Assembly: GCA_033977485.1 (NCBI GenBank)
Contig: CM066983.1
Location: 60,941,010 to 61,005,009, forward strand
DNA from: Hydrangea macrophylla
Taxonomy: Eukaryota; Streptophyta; Magnoliopsida; Cornales; Hydrangeaceae
Direction of reading: 5' to 3'
Length of the DNA: 64,000 nt
In this document: positions 1 through 10,023 of the stretch, one piece after another
Layout: each line of letters begins with the position of its first letter
How positions within the stretch are numbered: position 1 is the first letter of the stretch
Notes under the pieces: generated by a model
Databases searched by the model: none
What the model was told of the DNA's origin: nothing
The model's input: only the letters and a program-made list of their open reading frames with translations
Translations under genes and position numbers: made by a program

Positions 1-515
1 CCCAGATTTGGACCAAAAGTTCTGGAAACATACTAGGTGATAAGAAAAATGATAAAAAGAGTTTTTAAGAAAATCGAGCGAAAACGTCAGCTCCTGGAAA
101 CTCCCAGAAGTTTCCAGAACTTCCCGGGAATGTCAGGTTTGACCAGTTTGACCAGAATTTGACTTTAAAATCGGAGCACCAAAATAATTTTCAAATATTT
201 TTCGTGGATACTAGAGGTCGATAGCTTTCCAACGGTATATCGCACATAATTTATGGATTTAAAACGAATTTATTATGAATTTCCAAAGGCAAAAAAGGCG
301 ATCAAATCGGCTTTTATCACGAATAACGCAAAACTCTTCAAATCCCCAAACAATTTTTTTATGTAAAGTAGACTCCATTACCTTTCCAACGGTGTATCAC
401 AACCTCAATTTGGAGTTCGTATGCATTTTTTGTGAATTTCGGACAAAATAGGGCCTTTTCGTGAATACCGAAACCTCTGGGGGCTCAAACAGCATTATCT
501 GGACGAAGGAAGAGC

Positions 516-554
516 AGTGCCGCCGCGGCACTGGCCCACTGCCGCCACGGCACT
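516..554. repeat. Paired GC-rich palindromes upstream of the TATA box
   Basis: An inverted repeat with 8-bp arms (AGTGCCGC / GCGGCACT) around one base at 516-532 is followed by a second, imperfect copy (TGCCG / CGGCA arms) ending at 554. They stand out in an otherwise A/T-rich LTR and lie about 155 bp before the TATA box. Confidence 0.7.
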
Positions 555-708
555 CTCCTCCAGAACAGCATGTTTTTGTAATTTATTTTAGGGGTCCAAT
601 TTGATATATGAGAAATCAAAACGACGTAGTTTTGGTTCCCAGCTTATTTTGGACCAATGGGAGACCATTTTAAACTTTTTAAAACTCCATTTACCACCCC
701 TCTTTTGC

Positions 709-718
709 CTATAAAAGA
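709..718 (+). promoter_or_regulatory. TATA box of the long LTR
   Basis: The sequence CTATAAAAG in a C-rich context, followed by GAAG and a purine-rich GAGAGAG leader, is a typical plant core promoter. It would start transcription roughly 30 bp downstream, near 745. Confidence 0.5.
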
Positions 719-1329
719 AGCCATTTACTTCCATTTAGAGGAAACATGGAAGCTTAGAGAGAGCTTAGGAAGAAACTCTAGAGAAATATAGAGAGATAAA
801 GAGAAGAAGTAGTCTTCTTCTTCCATTTTTTCCAATCAAAGTGAGTTCTATCTTGTTTTCCTCCACCATTCTTCTATATACTTCATCATCAATATACCCA
901 ATCACCATTCTTGAGCATTCTTGAGTTAGGAAGCTACTTCCATGTCCAAATGTCAAAATCTATGAGTGAAACACCAAGCTACAAGTCCAAAATCACATTG
1001 ATTATCATCTATTTATTGTTATTTACTTGCTTGTTCATATTATGTTCATCTCTTCTTACCTCATTTCTTTTTTATTTTCTTTATTTACTTACTAGTTCAT
1101 CATCATCTAGATGATGACATGAAGTTTGAGGTGAGTGAATCCTTATGGATAGTAGCTCTTGATCTCAAAAACATGTTTGATAGATGATGATTATAACTTC
1201 AATACCTCCAAGGTATACTTGAAGTTATGCTCAAAATAAAAATGAATCTCTCCAATAATATTGGGAGTTCTTTAATGATTCAAGGTTGGATGAGGTTCTA
1301 AGTGGTCACATGGTCATCTCAAGAGTTTA

Positions 1330-2950
1330 AGTTCATGCTTTGAACATCTATTTCAAAACCCCCAATCAAGAACTCAAACTCTATTTCAAAACCTATTTCT
1401 TCAAGAATGATCCAAAACAGTGAGCTGTTCAGATTCAAAGATTTGTTTTAAATTAAATACTTGAGTTATGATGATGAAACCAGTTGGAAAATCTTCCTAA
1501 GATAGCATATTTTATCTCCAATTTTTCCCATCAATTATAGATATGTGAAAGTATTATTTTTGGATGTGAGAAGTTCATTTTCATAATCTGACTCAGATCT
1601 CACAGAATGTTCACCCAACTTCTTGTACTTATTTTGGATGATTTCTTCACTGTACATATATCTTTTCTATTTTTTTTATGAAACTTGGGTGTCTTAGAAA
1701 ACGTTTGGTATATAATGGGTCATCATAAACTATTCCTTTGATTTTTGAAAAATCATACAAAATCAGTCAACAGTGCAGCTTTTGTTTCTGAGTTATGTGT
1801 ACATTCTGATTTTTTTCTTTTAATCTGTGATAGTTATTGAGGTTTGGCTTTTTGGGTTAATTTCTAGACACAATAAGAATGATCTCTGATTTTTCCCACA
1901 TTTTCCTAGGCATGTTTGACCTCCCATTATAATGTTACAAAGTAATGCATACAGTCTGTCCACTATTCACAGCATGTCATTTTTTTACTTTCACACTTTG
2001 ATGCAACACCCTCTTGTATCTAGATGAACCGATATCCCATGAACATGTTCTTTACCACTTTTAGCATGCTATATCATATCATGTATCATCTATCCTCTCA
2101 TGTATCATACTTCCATAGATTCTTGAGTTTAGTTTCCAAATAAAACCATGTTTTGCAAATACTTGGGAAGTTCTTGAAATGAGTTAGGAATTGATATTCC
2201 AAGTGGTTAGAATATTCTTCCAAGCTATGAAAGTATACTTTCAAAACTCCCCATTTCAAAATCCCCCCTTTTAAAACCCTCATTTTGATTTCAAGAAATT
2301 AAACTTGTGTCCCTCAAAACTCTCAAAACAGTGAGTCATTTAACTTCAAAGAATTATTTTGAGTTCAATATTCAATGTATGAATGCAAGACCACTTGGAA
2401 AGTCTTTCTAACTCATTATAGAACATCCATGATCTTTGTCTTGACTTGGAAGCACTTGAAAATGGTCCATTTGGACCCAAACATTCCATCCAGACATTCT
2501 GTTTTTGCTGTCACAGCAGCTAGGTCCACTTCCAAGCTCTTTTTCAGAAAACTTTTCCAAATGGGGTGGTCCTAACATATATTTTTCGTTAAACTTCAAT
2601 GTCTTAGGGAATTTTCTGTATAAAATGGGCCTCTAGATCATTCGTTTTCATTTTATAAGATTTTCGAACATTTCAGTCGACAGTACGGACTCTGTTTCTA
2701 AATAACCTCTATTGTTTATATGATTTCTCTCAATCTGTGATAGTTATTAAAGATTGGTTTTTTGGGTTGTATTATAGACACAATAAGGAAGATCTCCATA
2801 AAAAATCATGCATTGAAAACATTCCGAACCCCTCTTTTCAATTTCCAAAAGATCATGCTACTGTTCTGTCCACTATTCACAGCAAGCATACTTTTACTTC
2901 CATCCTTTGATTTGATGCTTACATGCACTCCAAATTAGCTCATGTCTTAG
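1330..2950 (+). repeat. Diverged internal duplication within the long LTR
   Basis: Copy 1 (about 1330-2050) and copy 2 (about 2200-2950) share an ordered series of matches: AACAGTGAG, a segment ending in AGTTGGAAAATCTTCC or CTTGGAAAGTCTTTC, then CAGTGCAG/CAGTACGG, TCTGTGATAGTTATT, TTTTTGGGTT, GACACAATAAG and TGTCCACTATTCACAGCA. Numerous substitutions and small indels separate them, so the duplication is old. Confidence 0.75.
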
Positions 2951-3708
2951 GAAGTAGTTCATACTACATTTGTACATGTCCCTTGATGATTTCATTCATC
3001 CATTCATACACATTCTAGACTTCTAAGTCATTCTAGGAATCTATGAACACAAAGCACACTACAACGTTTGGCACATTCTAGATACATACCTTGCATCCAT
3101 GCAAGATTTGGGGCCTTCATGGCTCCTAATCTAAGAAGATTATAAGGAATGAACTTGATCACACGTTCATGCTTCCCCCAATCTAATCATCCTTTCTCAT
3201 CCATCCCGGGGATTGAGAGGTCTTCTTTTCTCAAAGAATAACATGCATCATACTAGCTTGCTAAGCATATTTTGATTTCTTTGATTATTTTGTTTCAAGA
3301 ACAATTTATGTCCCCCTTTAGATTAGGAAAACTTAATTACTTGATACATGAGTAGACGATTTTTCTTAGGTTTGTTTTGTGTGATCTTTCACTTTGCATT
3401 GTGTGATACTTGGCTTAGATCTTATGAATGATATCTTACCTTTTGATCTTCCAATTTCAAGTTTCTTATGTGATGTAATATATTATCATAGTATTAATTG
3501 TCGAACCATATATAGTATAAGATGATTATTTGGATGCTAATTGAGGCCCGTCGAAAGACGGGGCGAGTTGAGGGTGTTTTAGTCGTGACAAAGGCTCCTT
3601 CCTCTCTCGTACCAAAATCCCGAACCAAGTTCTTTGGTTATGAAGGGCCAGTGCCCTTTATCCATTTGGGTGAGTCAAATTAGGTTTCTTGGTTCCTTAA
3701 AGACCAAG

Positions 3709-3720
3709 TGGCGACTCTGT
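3709..3720 (+). promoter_or_regulatory. Primer-binding-like site after the long LTR
   Basis: TGGCGACTCTGT follows the probable LTR end by two bases. The first 11 bases match the kind of primer-binding site used by Ogre/Tat elements; the remainder has diverged. It fixes the orientation of the element as plus. Confidence 0.45.
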
Positions 3721-4033
3721 ATCTGTTTTCAATAAACCATTTTCTTTCTTTTCCTTCCAAATCAATTTCTATTTCAAAACAAGCAAGTAGAGGTGGAATC
3801 CCGCGTGTCCACAATAGGCTAGTAGAGTTTCTCATCTTTTTATGCAAACCCATTTTTCTTTTTTCTCTTTTTGTGTGTCTCATGCTTTTCTTTATTTATA
3901 TTGCTTTCCACCCTATTGTGGGTATGCTGGCATTTGTTAGTTTTTGGTCTTTCTCACAGGTTGCTTCAATTTATATCAAAGTTGAGAATGTACGAACTCA
4001 TCGACAGCCTTTTTCTTTTCTGAAATTTTGCAG

Positions 4034-4108
4034 GGCCCTGCATCTAATCCGGAAACAAATTGTGGGTATTTTAAGTGGGCCGCTTCTAAAGCAAAGGACA
4101 AAAAATGA
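4034..4108 (+). pseudogene. Orphan last exon resembling the GRF zinc finger of AP endonuclease 2
   Basis: After a good splice acceptor (TTTTGCAG, ending at 4033) the frame reads GPASNPETNCGYFKWAAS and stops at TGA 4106-4108. NCGYFKWA is the second half of a GRF-type zinc finger. The run GPASNPE-x-NCGYFKWA is what I recall from the C-terminus of plant DNA-(apurinic or apyrimidinic site) endonuclease 2 (APE2), a base-excision and damage-signalling nuclease. The first half of the finger would lie on the preceding exon. I do not find it between 3720 and 4033, nor inside the LTR-like sequence to the left. It could therefore be the true 3' end of a host gene whose last intron carries the retroelement at 1-3.7 kb, or a captured fragment. 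The exon-like call is firm; the APE2 identity is from memory of the family. Confidence 0.6.
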
Positions 4109-4573
4109 TGAATCAACAAAAAAATAAAGAGTCAATATTTTCATCTTTCAGGGCTGAGATTTTGATTACAAGATGTGAAGCCATCCATTTCCTACATATT
4201 ATTAAGTATGTTCTCTTCAGCTTGCAAAGCAGATAATCGTATTCTGTGAATTTGGTAACTTATTTATGTTAGTGTAAGTAAGTTTAATCCCACATAAGTC
4301 TCTTCGCTTTCCTTTTCACATAGGCGCTACCTTCAAAGTACACAAAAATTCTCCTCTTATACTAATAATACTTACTTTGGGTTTAAAAGAATATGTGATT
4401 ATATATGTATGTGTGTATGTATGACAATAGGGGATTCATGAACTCATATCTCTAAATGTGGTTGCTTTTGTAAAATTGGTAGCAAAGGGAATTTCTTTCA
4501 CTATGACAAATGTGGTATGATAAGCCAATTTTTCCAAGTTCTAAACTTTGGTCAGTCTAGGATTGCACTAGAG
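4109..4573. other. Probable 3' UTR / genic flank, no ORF
   Basis: A/T-rich sequence downstream of the orphan exon. A further exon-like piece at about 4151-4204 is bracketed by CTTTCAG and GTATGT, but it has no recognisable product and may be chance. A possible Helitron 5' terminus (TCCTCTTATACTAATAATAC) begins at about 4352; this is weak. Confidence 0.3.
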
Positions 4574-4778
4574 CATTTCCAGAAAAAAAAAATGCTAAGT
4601 ATACTGGTTTTGTGCACCAAAACTATCCACCGACTGATGTGTCGCAACAATTTTGAAATTAATTCAAACTTTGTTTGGTAACTGTTGAATAATTTGGGAA
4701 ATCCATATCAGTAGGTGGATAGTTTTGGTGTCTCATGTAGGTATACCTAACATTACTCAAAAAAAAAAGAAAAAAAAA
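4574..4778 (+). mobile_element. Hairpin element with poly(A) tail and target duplications
   Basis: Bases 4591-4754 form a fold-back: the left arm (AATGCTAAGTATAC ... CACCAAAACTATCCACC) and the reverse complement of the right arm (AATGTTAGGTATAC ... CACCAAAACTATCCACC) pair over about 50 bp. The right arm is followed by an A-rich tail (A10-G-A9) at about 4760-4778. The direct repeat GGATTGCACTAGAG / GGATTGCACTGGAG flanks the whole unit at about 4560 and 4780. A poly(A) tail plus a 14-bp duplication points to RNA-mediated insertion of a hairpin transcript rather than a simple cut-and-paste MITE. Confidence 0.6.
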
Positions 4779-4795
4779 GGGATTGCACTGGAGTT

Positions 4796-5596
4796 GATTT
4801 GTGGTGGTTTTTGTTTATCCAAGGTTTCAGGATGTTGCTATTCAAATCTAATCAAAGATGATCATTATAGTGTGGAAAGAGCAATGCACCAGAACTATCC
4901 TGTTTGCATTGAGGTAAAATAAGCACAAGGGAGTTAAAGTGTCATTGGGCCGAACCATAGGGGGTAAAGTATCATCGGACCAAAGTGGTCACTAATTTTA
5001 GGGACTTAACACTCTCCATTAGATTCTGTATCGGTGACACTTTACCCGAAAGCACAGGGAAGTGGTCACTTTTAAACTACTAGGGGCTAAATAGTCATCG
5101 AACCAAACCACAATGGGACAAAGTGTAATTAACCCAATAAGTGAAAAAAAAAAAATGAGACCAAAACACGTTCTATTATTAATCCAAAAAAGAGAGACCA
5201 AAACACAGTCTATTATTAATCAAAAAACAAGTTTCAAGAAATGTTTTGATTCTCAAAGCAACAATCAAGTTCTTGGGTTTTTGTTTATCTGCAGTTTTTA
5301 TTTGATTCAATGAGAGTATTATTTACTGTCCTACCATGTGGGCACACTATACATTTGGAATGTCTGAAAGAGATGGAACAACATCAGGTGGTAAGATTTT
5401 ACCCCTTTCTCTTTCACCTTTTTCTTCTCATCTAACATCTAGATTTTCCATAATATATATATATATATATTTTATTTAAGTCATTGAGGTTTTCAACTAT
5501 GTGATTTAGGTATTTTTTTCCCCTTATACTGGGGCTTCTTCTTGGTAATATTCCCCACTTTCATTGTTTGTTGTTCTTTTTGTTTTGTTTTCTTTC

Positions 5597-5627
<31 letters not shown>

Positions 5628-6241
5628 CTTTCTTTCTTTTCCATTCCTGCATGACCCTCACATTCTATTAGGATCAAACATTTTGGACAACACATAAAAA
5701 TAAAATAAAATAATAGGTACGTTGTATCGATTTCTCATAATGAGCCCTATAAAGTCATTGGGAACGGTGAACAAATCCGAAAGCAACCTAGCTTAGATTT
5801 TTCTGGACAGGTTTCAAGTTGAATTTAGTACATTGCAATGCTCTATTTGAACCCAAAATGGTCAAATTAAAACTATCAGCATAAAATTTGATTAATTCGC
5901 ATCCAAATGATTTTGAAATATGTTTTTTCCGTTGGATGTTATTTTGAATTTTCCATATCTTGACATCTTATACCAAACCTTTTGAATTGGGAACTATTAA
6001 AATAGTGTCCTATGCTGAGTCATTTTTTTAAAAAATAAATTTGAAAATACTAATAATAATAAGCTTGGCCAAATCTTTATGCATTTGTTAGAAAATTTAC
6101 CCAATTTTAGTCCAATTTTCCGCAATCATTCACTATATACAACAAGTACTATTTGTAGATGTTTTTCCACATATACAAAGAAGCCCAAACAAATATTGAA
6201 TACTTTGCTATGGAATTTAAACAGGTAGCTTAGAACTTTAC
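4796..6241. other. Non-coding stretch with simple repeats
   Basis: No gene seen. Bases 4925-5130 hold degenerate motifs such as AAAGTGTCATTGGGCC and AAAGTGTAATTAACCC typical of old non-autonomous elements. A (TA)n run lies at 5452-5471 and a TTTTC-rich run at about 5590-5640. Confidence 0.5.
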
Positions 6242-6409
6242 CTTAGGACATTTCACAACTCTATAAAGCTTTTCACTAGGATGCCAAAGCTCACTTTCTT
6301 TCTCCACCTCATCTATATCAAACAAAACTTCTATCCTATTTGGTGAATAACAATCCAAACTCAGTCTTTCAATGACCCTTTCAAGCATCAATAATCTCCA
6401 CTCTTTTTC
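6242..6409 (-). pseudogene. Exon-like fragment, 56 codons, unidentified
   Basis: On the minus strand a 168-base open segment is bounded by an acceptor (TTCACCCAG) and a donor (AAG/GTAAAG), both in phase 0. It begins EKEWRLLMLERVIERLSLDC, has an acidic middle (IDEVEKESE) and ends LYRVVKCPK. The composition looks like real soluble protein sequence rather than chance. I do not recognise the family. No adjoining exons of the same gene are evident, so it is probably a captured or relict gene piece. It sits within 100 bp of an exon-like piece on the other strand. Confidence 0.45.
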
Positions 6410-6492
6410 CTGGGTGAAAATAACAAGAAATTTCAGTAAAATAACAGATTTTTGCTGGGTATTGTATTTTCTCATGTTATTTTTCCCTGAAG

Positions 6493-6590
6493 TCTGTCAT
6501 TGGTTGTTCGAGTGGGTCGAAGAATGCCATTGTCCTCGCAACTTCTGGCTGGGTAATGGTATTCATAGCTGCCAATTTGGAGCCTTCTTG
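6493..6590 (+). pseudogene. Exon-like fragment with a membrane-type segment, unidentified
   Basis: A 98-base open segment lies between the acceptor TTTTTCCCTGAAG and the strong donor GTAAGTACTT. In frame it reads SVIGCSSGSKNAIV, then a hydrophobic stretch (LATSGWVMVFIAANL) and EPSW. It is in opposite orientation to the neighbour at 6242-6409, so the two do not belong to one transcript. No family recognised. Confidence 0.4.
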
Positions 6591-7255
6591 GTAAGTACTT
6601 TTTCTTAATTTTATTTTATACATATGACAAGTCAATGGAGTTGGAGAATTTTATCCACAAAAGCAGCCTTTGTTCGTAGTCTTAATGCTATCTGATTCTT
6701 ATATTTAGAATATATTTTTCTTATAACTGATAATTCTCACGTTAATTCCACTTTCAATTTTCTGGCTTTGACCCCATTGACGGATAATTTGACATAAATT
6801 TATTTAACACTTTCAAAATCCATACTTGGTCTAACCTTGAATCCTAAATTCCATACTTTTAGGTTGATTTCAAGTGAAGCACTGATGATCCAGTAGTGTA
6901 GATGGTGGGTATGTTGTTCTTTTCAGGATTTGTTGCTTTTATTGGTCTTTTTTATTTTCCTTAATTCCAATTCTTTGACTTGAAGTTGTTGAACTTAGTG
7001 ACTGGCTTGATGCATTAATATTTGGGATGTTTTGCTTGAGTCCGAATGCAACTTTATGATATGTTTTCTAAAGCAAAATAAGGAAGAGAAGAAAGAAAAC
7101 AAACATCGGTGTGTGGAAAATAAAGATAATAAAAGAAAATGAAAAAAGCTTAGGAGACTGGAGAAAACATACCCATAACGCCTATTAATTGCATGCTGAA
7201 GCAACATGGCATCAGATATGGAATTTTATACATTTCTTTTTCTATTATTTTGTAG

Positions 7256-7318
7256 GCTATTGAATGCTTGGAAGCGGAATGTGTTCATGCAGTGTTTTTA
7301 TCTCTTCGCTTTCTGTAG
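7256..7318 (+). pseudogene. Terminal exon-like fragment, 21 codons
   Basis: After the acceptor TTATTTTGTAG the frame reads AIECLEAECVHAVFLSLRFL and then TAG at 7316-7318. It could be the last exon of the same gene relict as 6493-6590, since strand and spacing permit this. With so few residues this is only suggestive. Confidence 0.3.
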
Positions 7319-7470
7319 TATGCGGTCGTGGTAAAACTTGACTTCATTTCGTTGTTGGTGTCATGGATAAAAGCTACGAGAGGCAAAAGTGAAAACCGCA
7401 TTTAGTACATTGCTATAAGTGTAATCAATCTCCTTTTCATTTTACATATCATTCCCTTTATCCTTTTTCA

Positions 7471-7702
7471 TGCTTCTTGATAATCTGGAGACCTTATGTA
7501 TTGTAAAATAAAATAAGTAATGTGTGTGTTCAATGTCAGTCATCATTTTTGGGGACAAGCTTCACACCCAATCTGATTATGTAGTTGCTTCTTGATTATC
7601 TGGAGACCTTATGTATTGTAAAATAAAAAATAAATAATGTGTGTGTTCAATGTCAGCCATCATTTTTGGGGACAAGCTTCACACCCAATCTAATTATGTA
7701 GT
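7471..7702 (+). repeat. Tandem duplication of a 115-bp unit
   Basis: Two copies (7471-7585 and about 7586-7702) each start TGCTTCTTGAT and run through CTGGAGACCTTATGTATTG and GGGGACAAGCTTCACACCC to TTATGTAGTTG. They differ by only a few substitutions and a small indel, so the duplication is fairly recent. Confidence 0.9.
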
Positions 7703-8088
7703 TGGTTTTGCCACATTAAAGAGTTGAAGAACTGTAGGATTAAACTTCGCAGAAGGCCTCAATCAACAAGAAGGTAGCTGAGCAATATATATATATATAA
7801 AAAAAAAAAAGTAGTGCCTTTTTTTTTTAAACACAGGAGTTTCCAACCCCCCCCCCCCTGTTGATAAGGTTTTTCTTTTCTTTTCTTTTTTCTTTCCTTC
7901 TTTTTTTGAGTTCTAATTATTTATGTACCTTTTTATCCATTTATCACGGCTAGACCATCATCACCCTAGAAGCCTTAGCGTTTTTCATTTTGGCACAAAT
8001 AAATAATATGCGAGCCCTTAGTTTTATAAATTTTTGTTGTTAACTTAATAGAAGTTACACTGTTTGCCAATGAGCCAATACTATTGAG
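7703..8088. other. Non-coding, homopolymer-rich
   Basis: No gene seen. Contains (TA)n at about 7787-7798, an A run, a T run, a 12-base C run at 7847-7858 and a TTTTC-rich run at 7869-7905. Confidence 0.5.
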
Positions 8089-8116
8089 CCCGTGCATAGC
8101 ACGGGTTCTCGACTAG
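8089..8116 (+). mobile_element. Helitron 3' terminus
   Basis: A perfect 7-bp stem (CCCGTGC / GCACGGG, loop ATA) at 8089-8105 is followed 7 bases later by CTAG at 8113-8116 and then T. A hairpin, a short spacer and CTRR next to a T is the canonical Helitron 3' end, where the element inserts between A and T. The 5' TC end was not located with confidence; a candidate is near 4352, which would enclose the exon-like fragments at 6.2-7.3 kb. Confidence 0.7.
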
Positions 8117-8334
8117 TTAAAATATAAAATTTGAGAATTATAGTATTACTCATGGTATTGCACTGATAAGTTAATCCCTCAATCCATTATCACCATCATA
8201 TGCACGGGATATCGACTAATTATTTCTTAATATAGAATTGTTGTTAACCCAAAGCACAATATCAAGTAGGAGCAAGTGTAATTGTTTAAAAAGTGAATAC
8301 ACACGCCTTCAAGTTGAATTATTTAGGGAAAATT

Positions 8335-9395
8335 GGTGAAAAGGTCATTAAGATGAGTTTTATTGAGATTAAGGACAATTTAAAGTAGACATTGGGGATG
8401 AGTCATCCTAATGCCCATAGATCAAAATACCCTCATCTTCATCCTCTAACCCTAGCCAAACCTTAGCCACCATTACAACCATTGACACCACCTCCGGCGA
8501 CCAGCCCAGTCACCTTCGATGACCTCCTCCTTGTGTCATTGGACCTCCTACGACCTCCCCTTGCCTCCACCACCATAGCCCCCTCCCTTTCTCTCTCTAT
8601 AAATTGTGGGACTGAGATATATCATTCAGTATACATCGATTAGTTATAAAGAAAATTACAGTGGATGATTCGTATTCTCACTCTAGACTTTCTCTCTCTT
8701 TTTGCTCAGAAATCAGAAATCTTAAGAGAAATTTCTCTTATGATGAGAAATTTCTCTTAATAGTTTGACATCCTACCAAGCCTAGATCAATGGTGATTTT
8801 ACTTCTCACAAAAACACCTATGAACCACCAGGTTTTACTGTAATTGAAATTTCACTTAACTTAACTTATAGTAAGTGAAATTTCAATCAAGATCCACTTA
8901 AAAACTAACAAAAATTCACTTCAAAATACAGTTAGTGAATTTCTCTTACTGTAAATTTCCAGATTTGCAGAAATATGAAAACAACTTAAGCAGATCCAGA
9001 TCCAAATCTGGTTTGATGTGGTGATGGTGTTGGTGATGGTGGCCGACTGTAGTGGTGGCGATGGTATTGGTGGTGATGCCGATCTAGGTTTGTTTTGGTG
9101 GTGATGGTGGCAGCCGATGGTGTTAGTTGCTGTGGTGGTCGCCAGAGGTCGCCAGTGGTGGTCGTCTGAGGTCGCCGGAGGTGGTGGATGGAGGTCAGGT
9201 AGGGGTGGTGGTAATGGTGGCCATGGGAGGATGAAGATGAAGTGGGATAGTTTGGTAAGATGAAAATATTGAAATGGCCTTGAAGTGTAAGGACTAAAGC
9301 TAAAAAATTGGCTTCGGCGTTTATCCTTGTGGAGATTATTGTTAATGGGTTGTCCTTTAAGCCAAAGTTGCCCAACTTTAGAGACCCTAGTCCAA
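8335..9395. mobile_element. Non-autonomous element with degenerate inverted ends
   Basis: The left end (about 8335-8440) and the reverse complement of the right end (about 9235-9395) share an ordered pattern: a pyrimidine-rich lead, AATNTTCAT-type motifs and CATCTTCATCCTC followed by CC-rich sequence. The middle holds (GGT)n-type sequence and a degenerate array of GTGAAATTTCA-like motifs at 8820-8960. A 129-codon open frame on the minus strand here is His/Thr/Pro-rich low-complexity sequence and is not called as a gene. Confidence 0.4.
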
Positions 9396-9936
9396 GCCTC
9401 CCAATTATTTAATGGTTTCTTTTAGCAATTGAAGAATAATCATCGACCGGTCCAACCAAATTTTGAATTTTCCAACACATGACTCATCTATTATATATAT
9501 ATATATATATAAAGGCTAAAGCAAATGAATCCTCCACAATAAGTCACATCATCTTCCAAAAAATCCTATGTAGCATGATTTCCCTCAATTTTATTAGCAT
9601 TCATTCAACCTATGTGGCCAAAGCAATCTGTCACACCCCAACCCGCCTCAAACAGATTAGGTCATGTGTAACAATGCTATAAGCACACCAATACACTAAT
9701 TAGCAAAGATAACATGTAAATCTTTAAGAAAAACATGAATTTAACAACATAAAATGACATTAGTTTGGTAAAATAGCCCCAAGGACAAAATGGTATTAAA
9801 CAAAGTATGGTCAAATTTTACATCAAAAGATAGCCTTTTGAGTCTCGGTTCCAACGCAAAAAATAGCACGCGAATCCGATTTTTCTAGAAAGAGTTATGC
9901 ACGTTTCCGTAAAAATCGATGTGCAGCAGATTTGTA

Positions 9937-10023
9937 CGTGGATCGATCCGACTTGAATATTTCTGGCAGAATGTCCCTGAAAAGGGCCGGATCGATCCAC
10001 CCTTCAACCCGGATTGATCCAGC
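9937..10023. repeat. Cluster of GGATCGATCC palindromes
   Basis: GTGGATCGATCCGAC, CCGGATCGATCCACC and the decayed CGGATTGATCCAGC occur within 90 bp. They resemble in layout, though not in outer bases, the TCGATCGATCGA clusters in LTRs further right. Confidence 0.75.

Larger units (their letters stand above)
1..3706 (+). mobile_element. Very long LTR (Ogre/Tat-like), 5' end outside the window
   Basis: No protein is encoded. The stretch has LTR architecture: a U3-like part, a TATA box at 709-718 (CTATAAAAG), a long A/T-rich transcribed-looking part, and an end at about 3706 (AGACCA) directly before TGGCGACTCTGT, which resembles the primer-binding site of Ogre/Tat retrotransposons. Multi-kilobase LTRs are known for Ogre-type elements. 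Inside it a segment of about 700 bp is present twice in diverged form. Downstream there is no gag, so the element is either a solo LTR with a little flank or a truncated copy. The assignment to Ogre/Tat is inferred from the primer-binding-like sequence and the length. The left LTR boundary is not in the window. Confidence 0.5.

Noticed and set aside
3708..4127. 139-codon open frame on the plus strand
   Set aside because: It spans the LTR end, a T-rich intron-like stretch and the orphan exon in the wrong frame; the hydrophobicity comes from T-rich DNA.
8986..9375. 129-codon open frame on the minus strand rich in His, Thr and Pro
   Set aside because: Low-complexity (GGT)n-derived sequence inside a non-autonomous element; no domain and no promoter or splice context.
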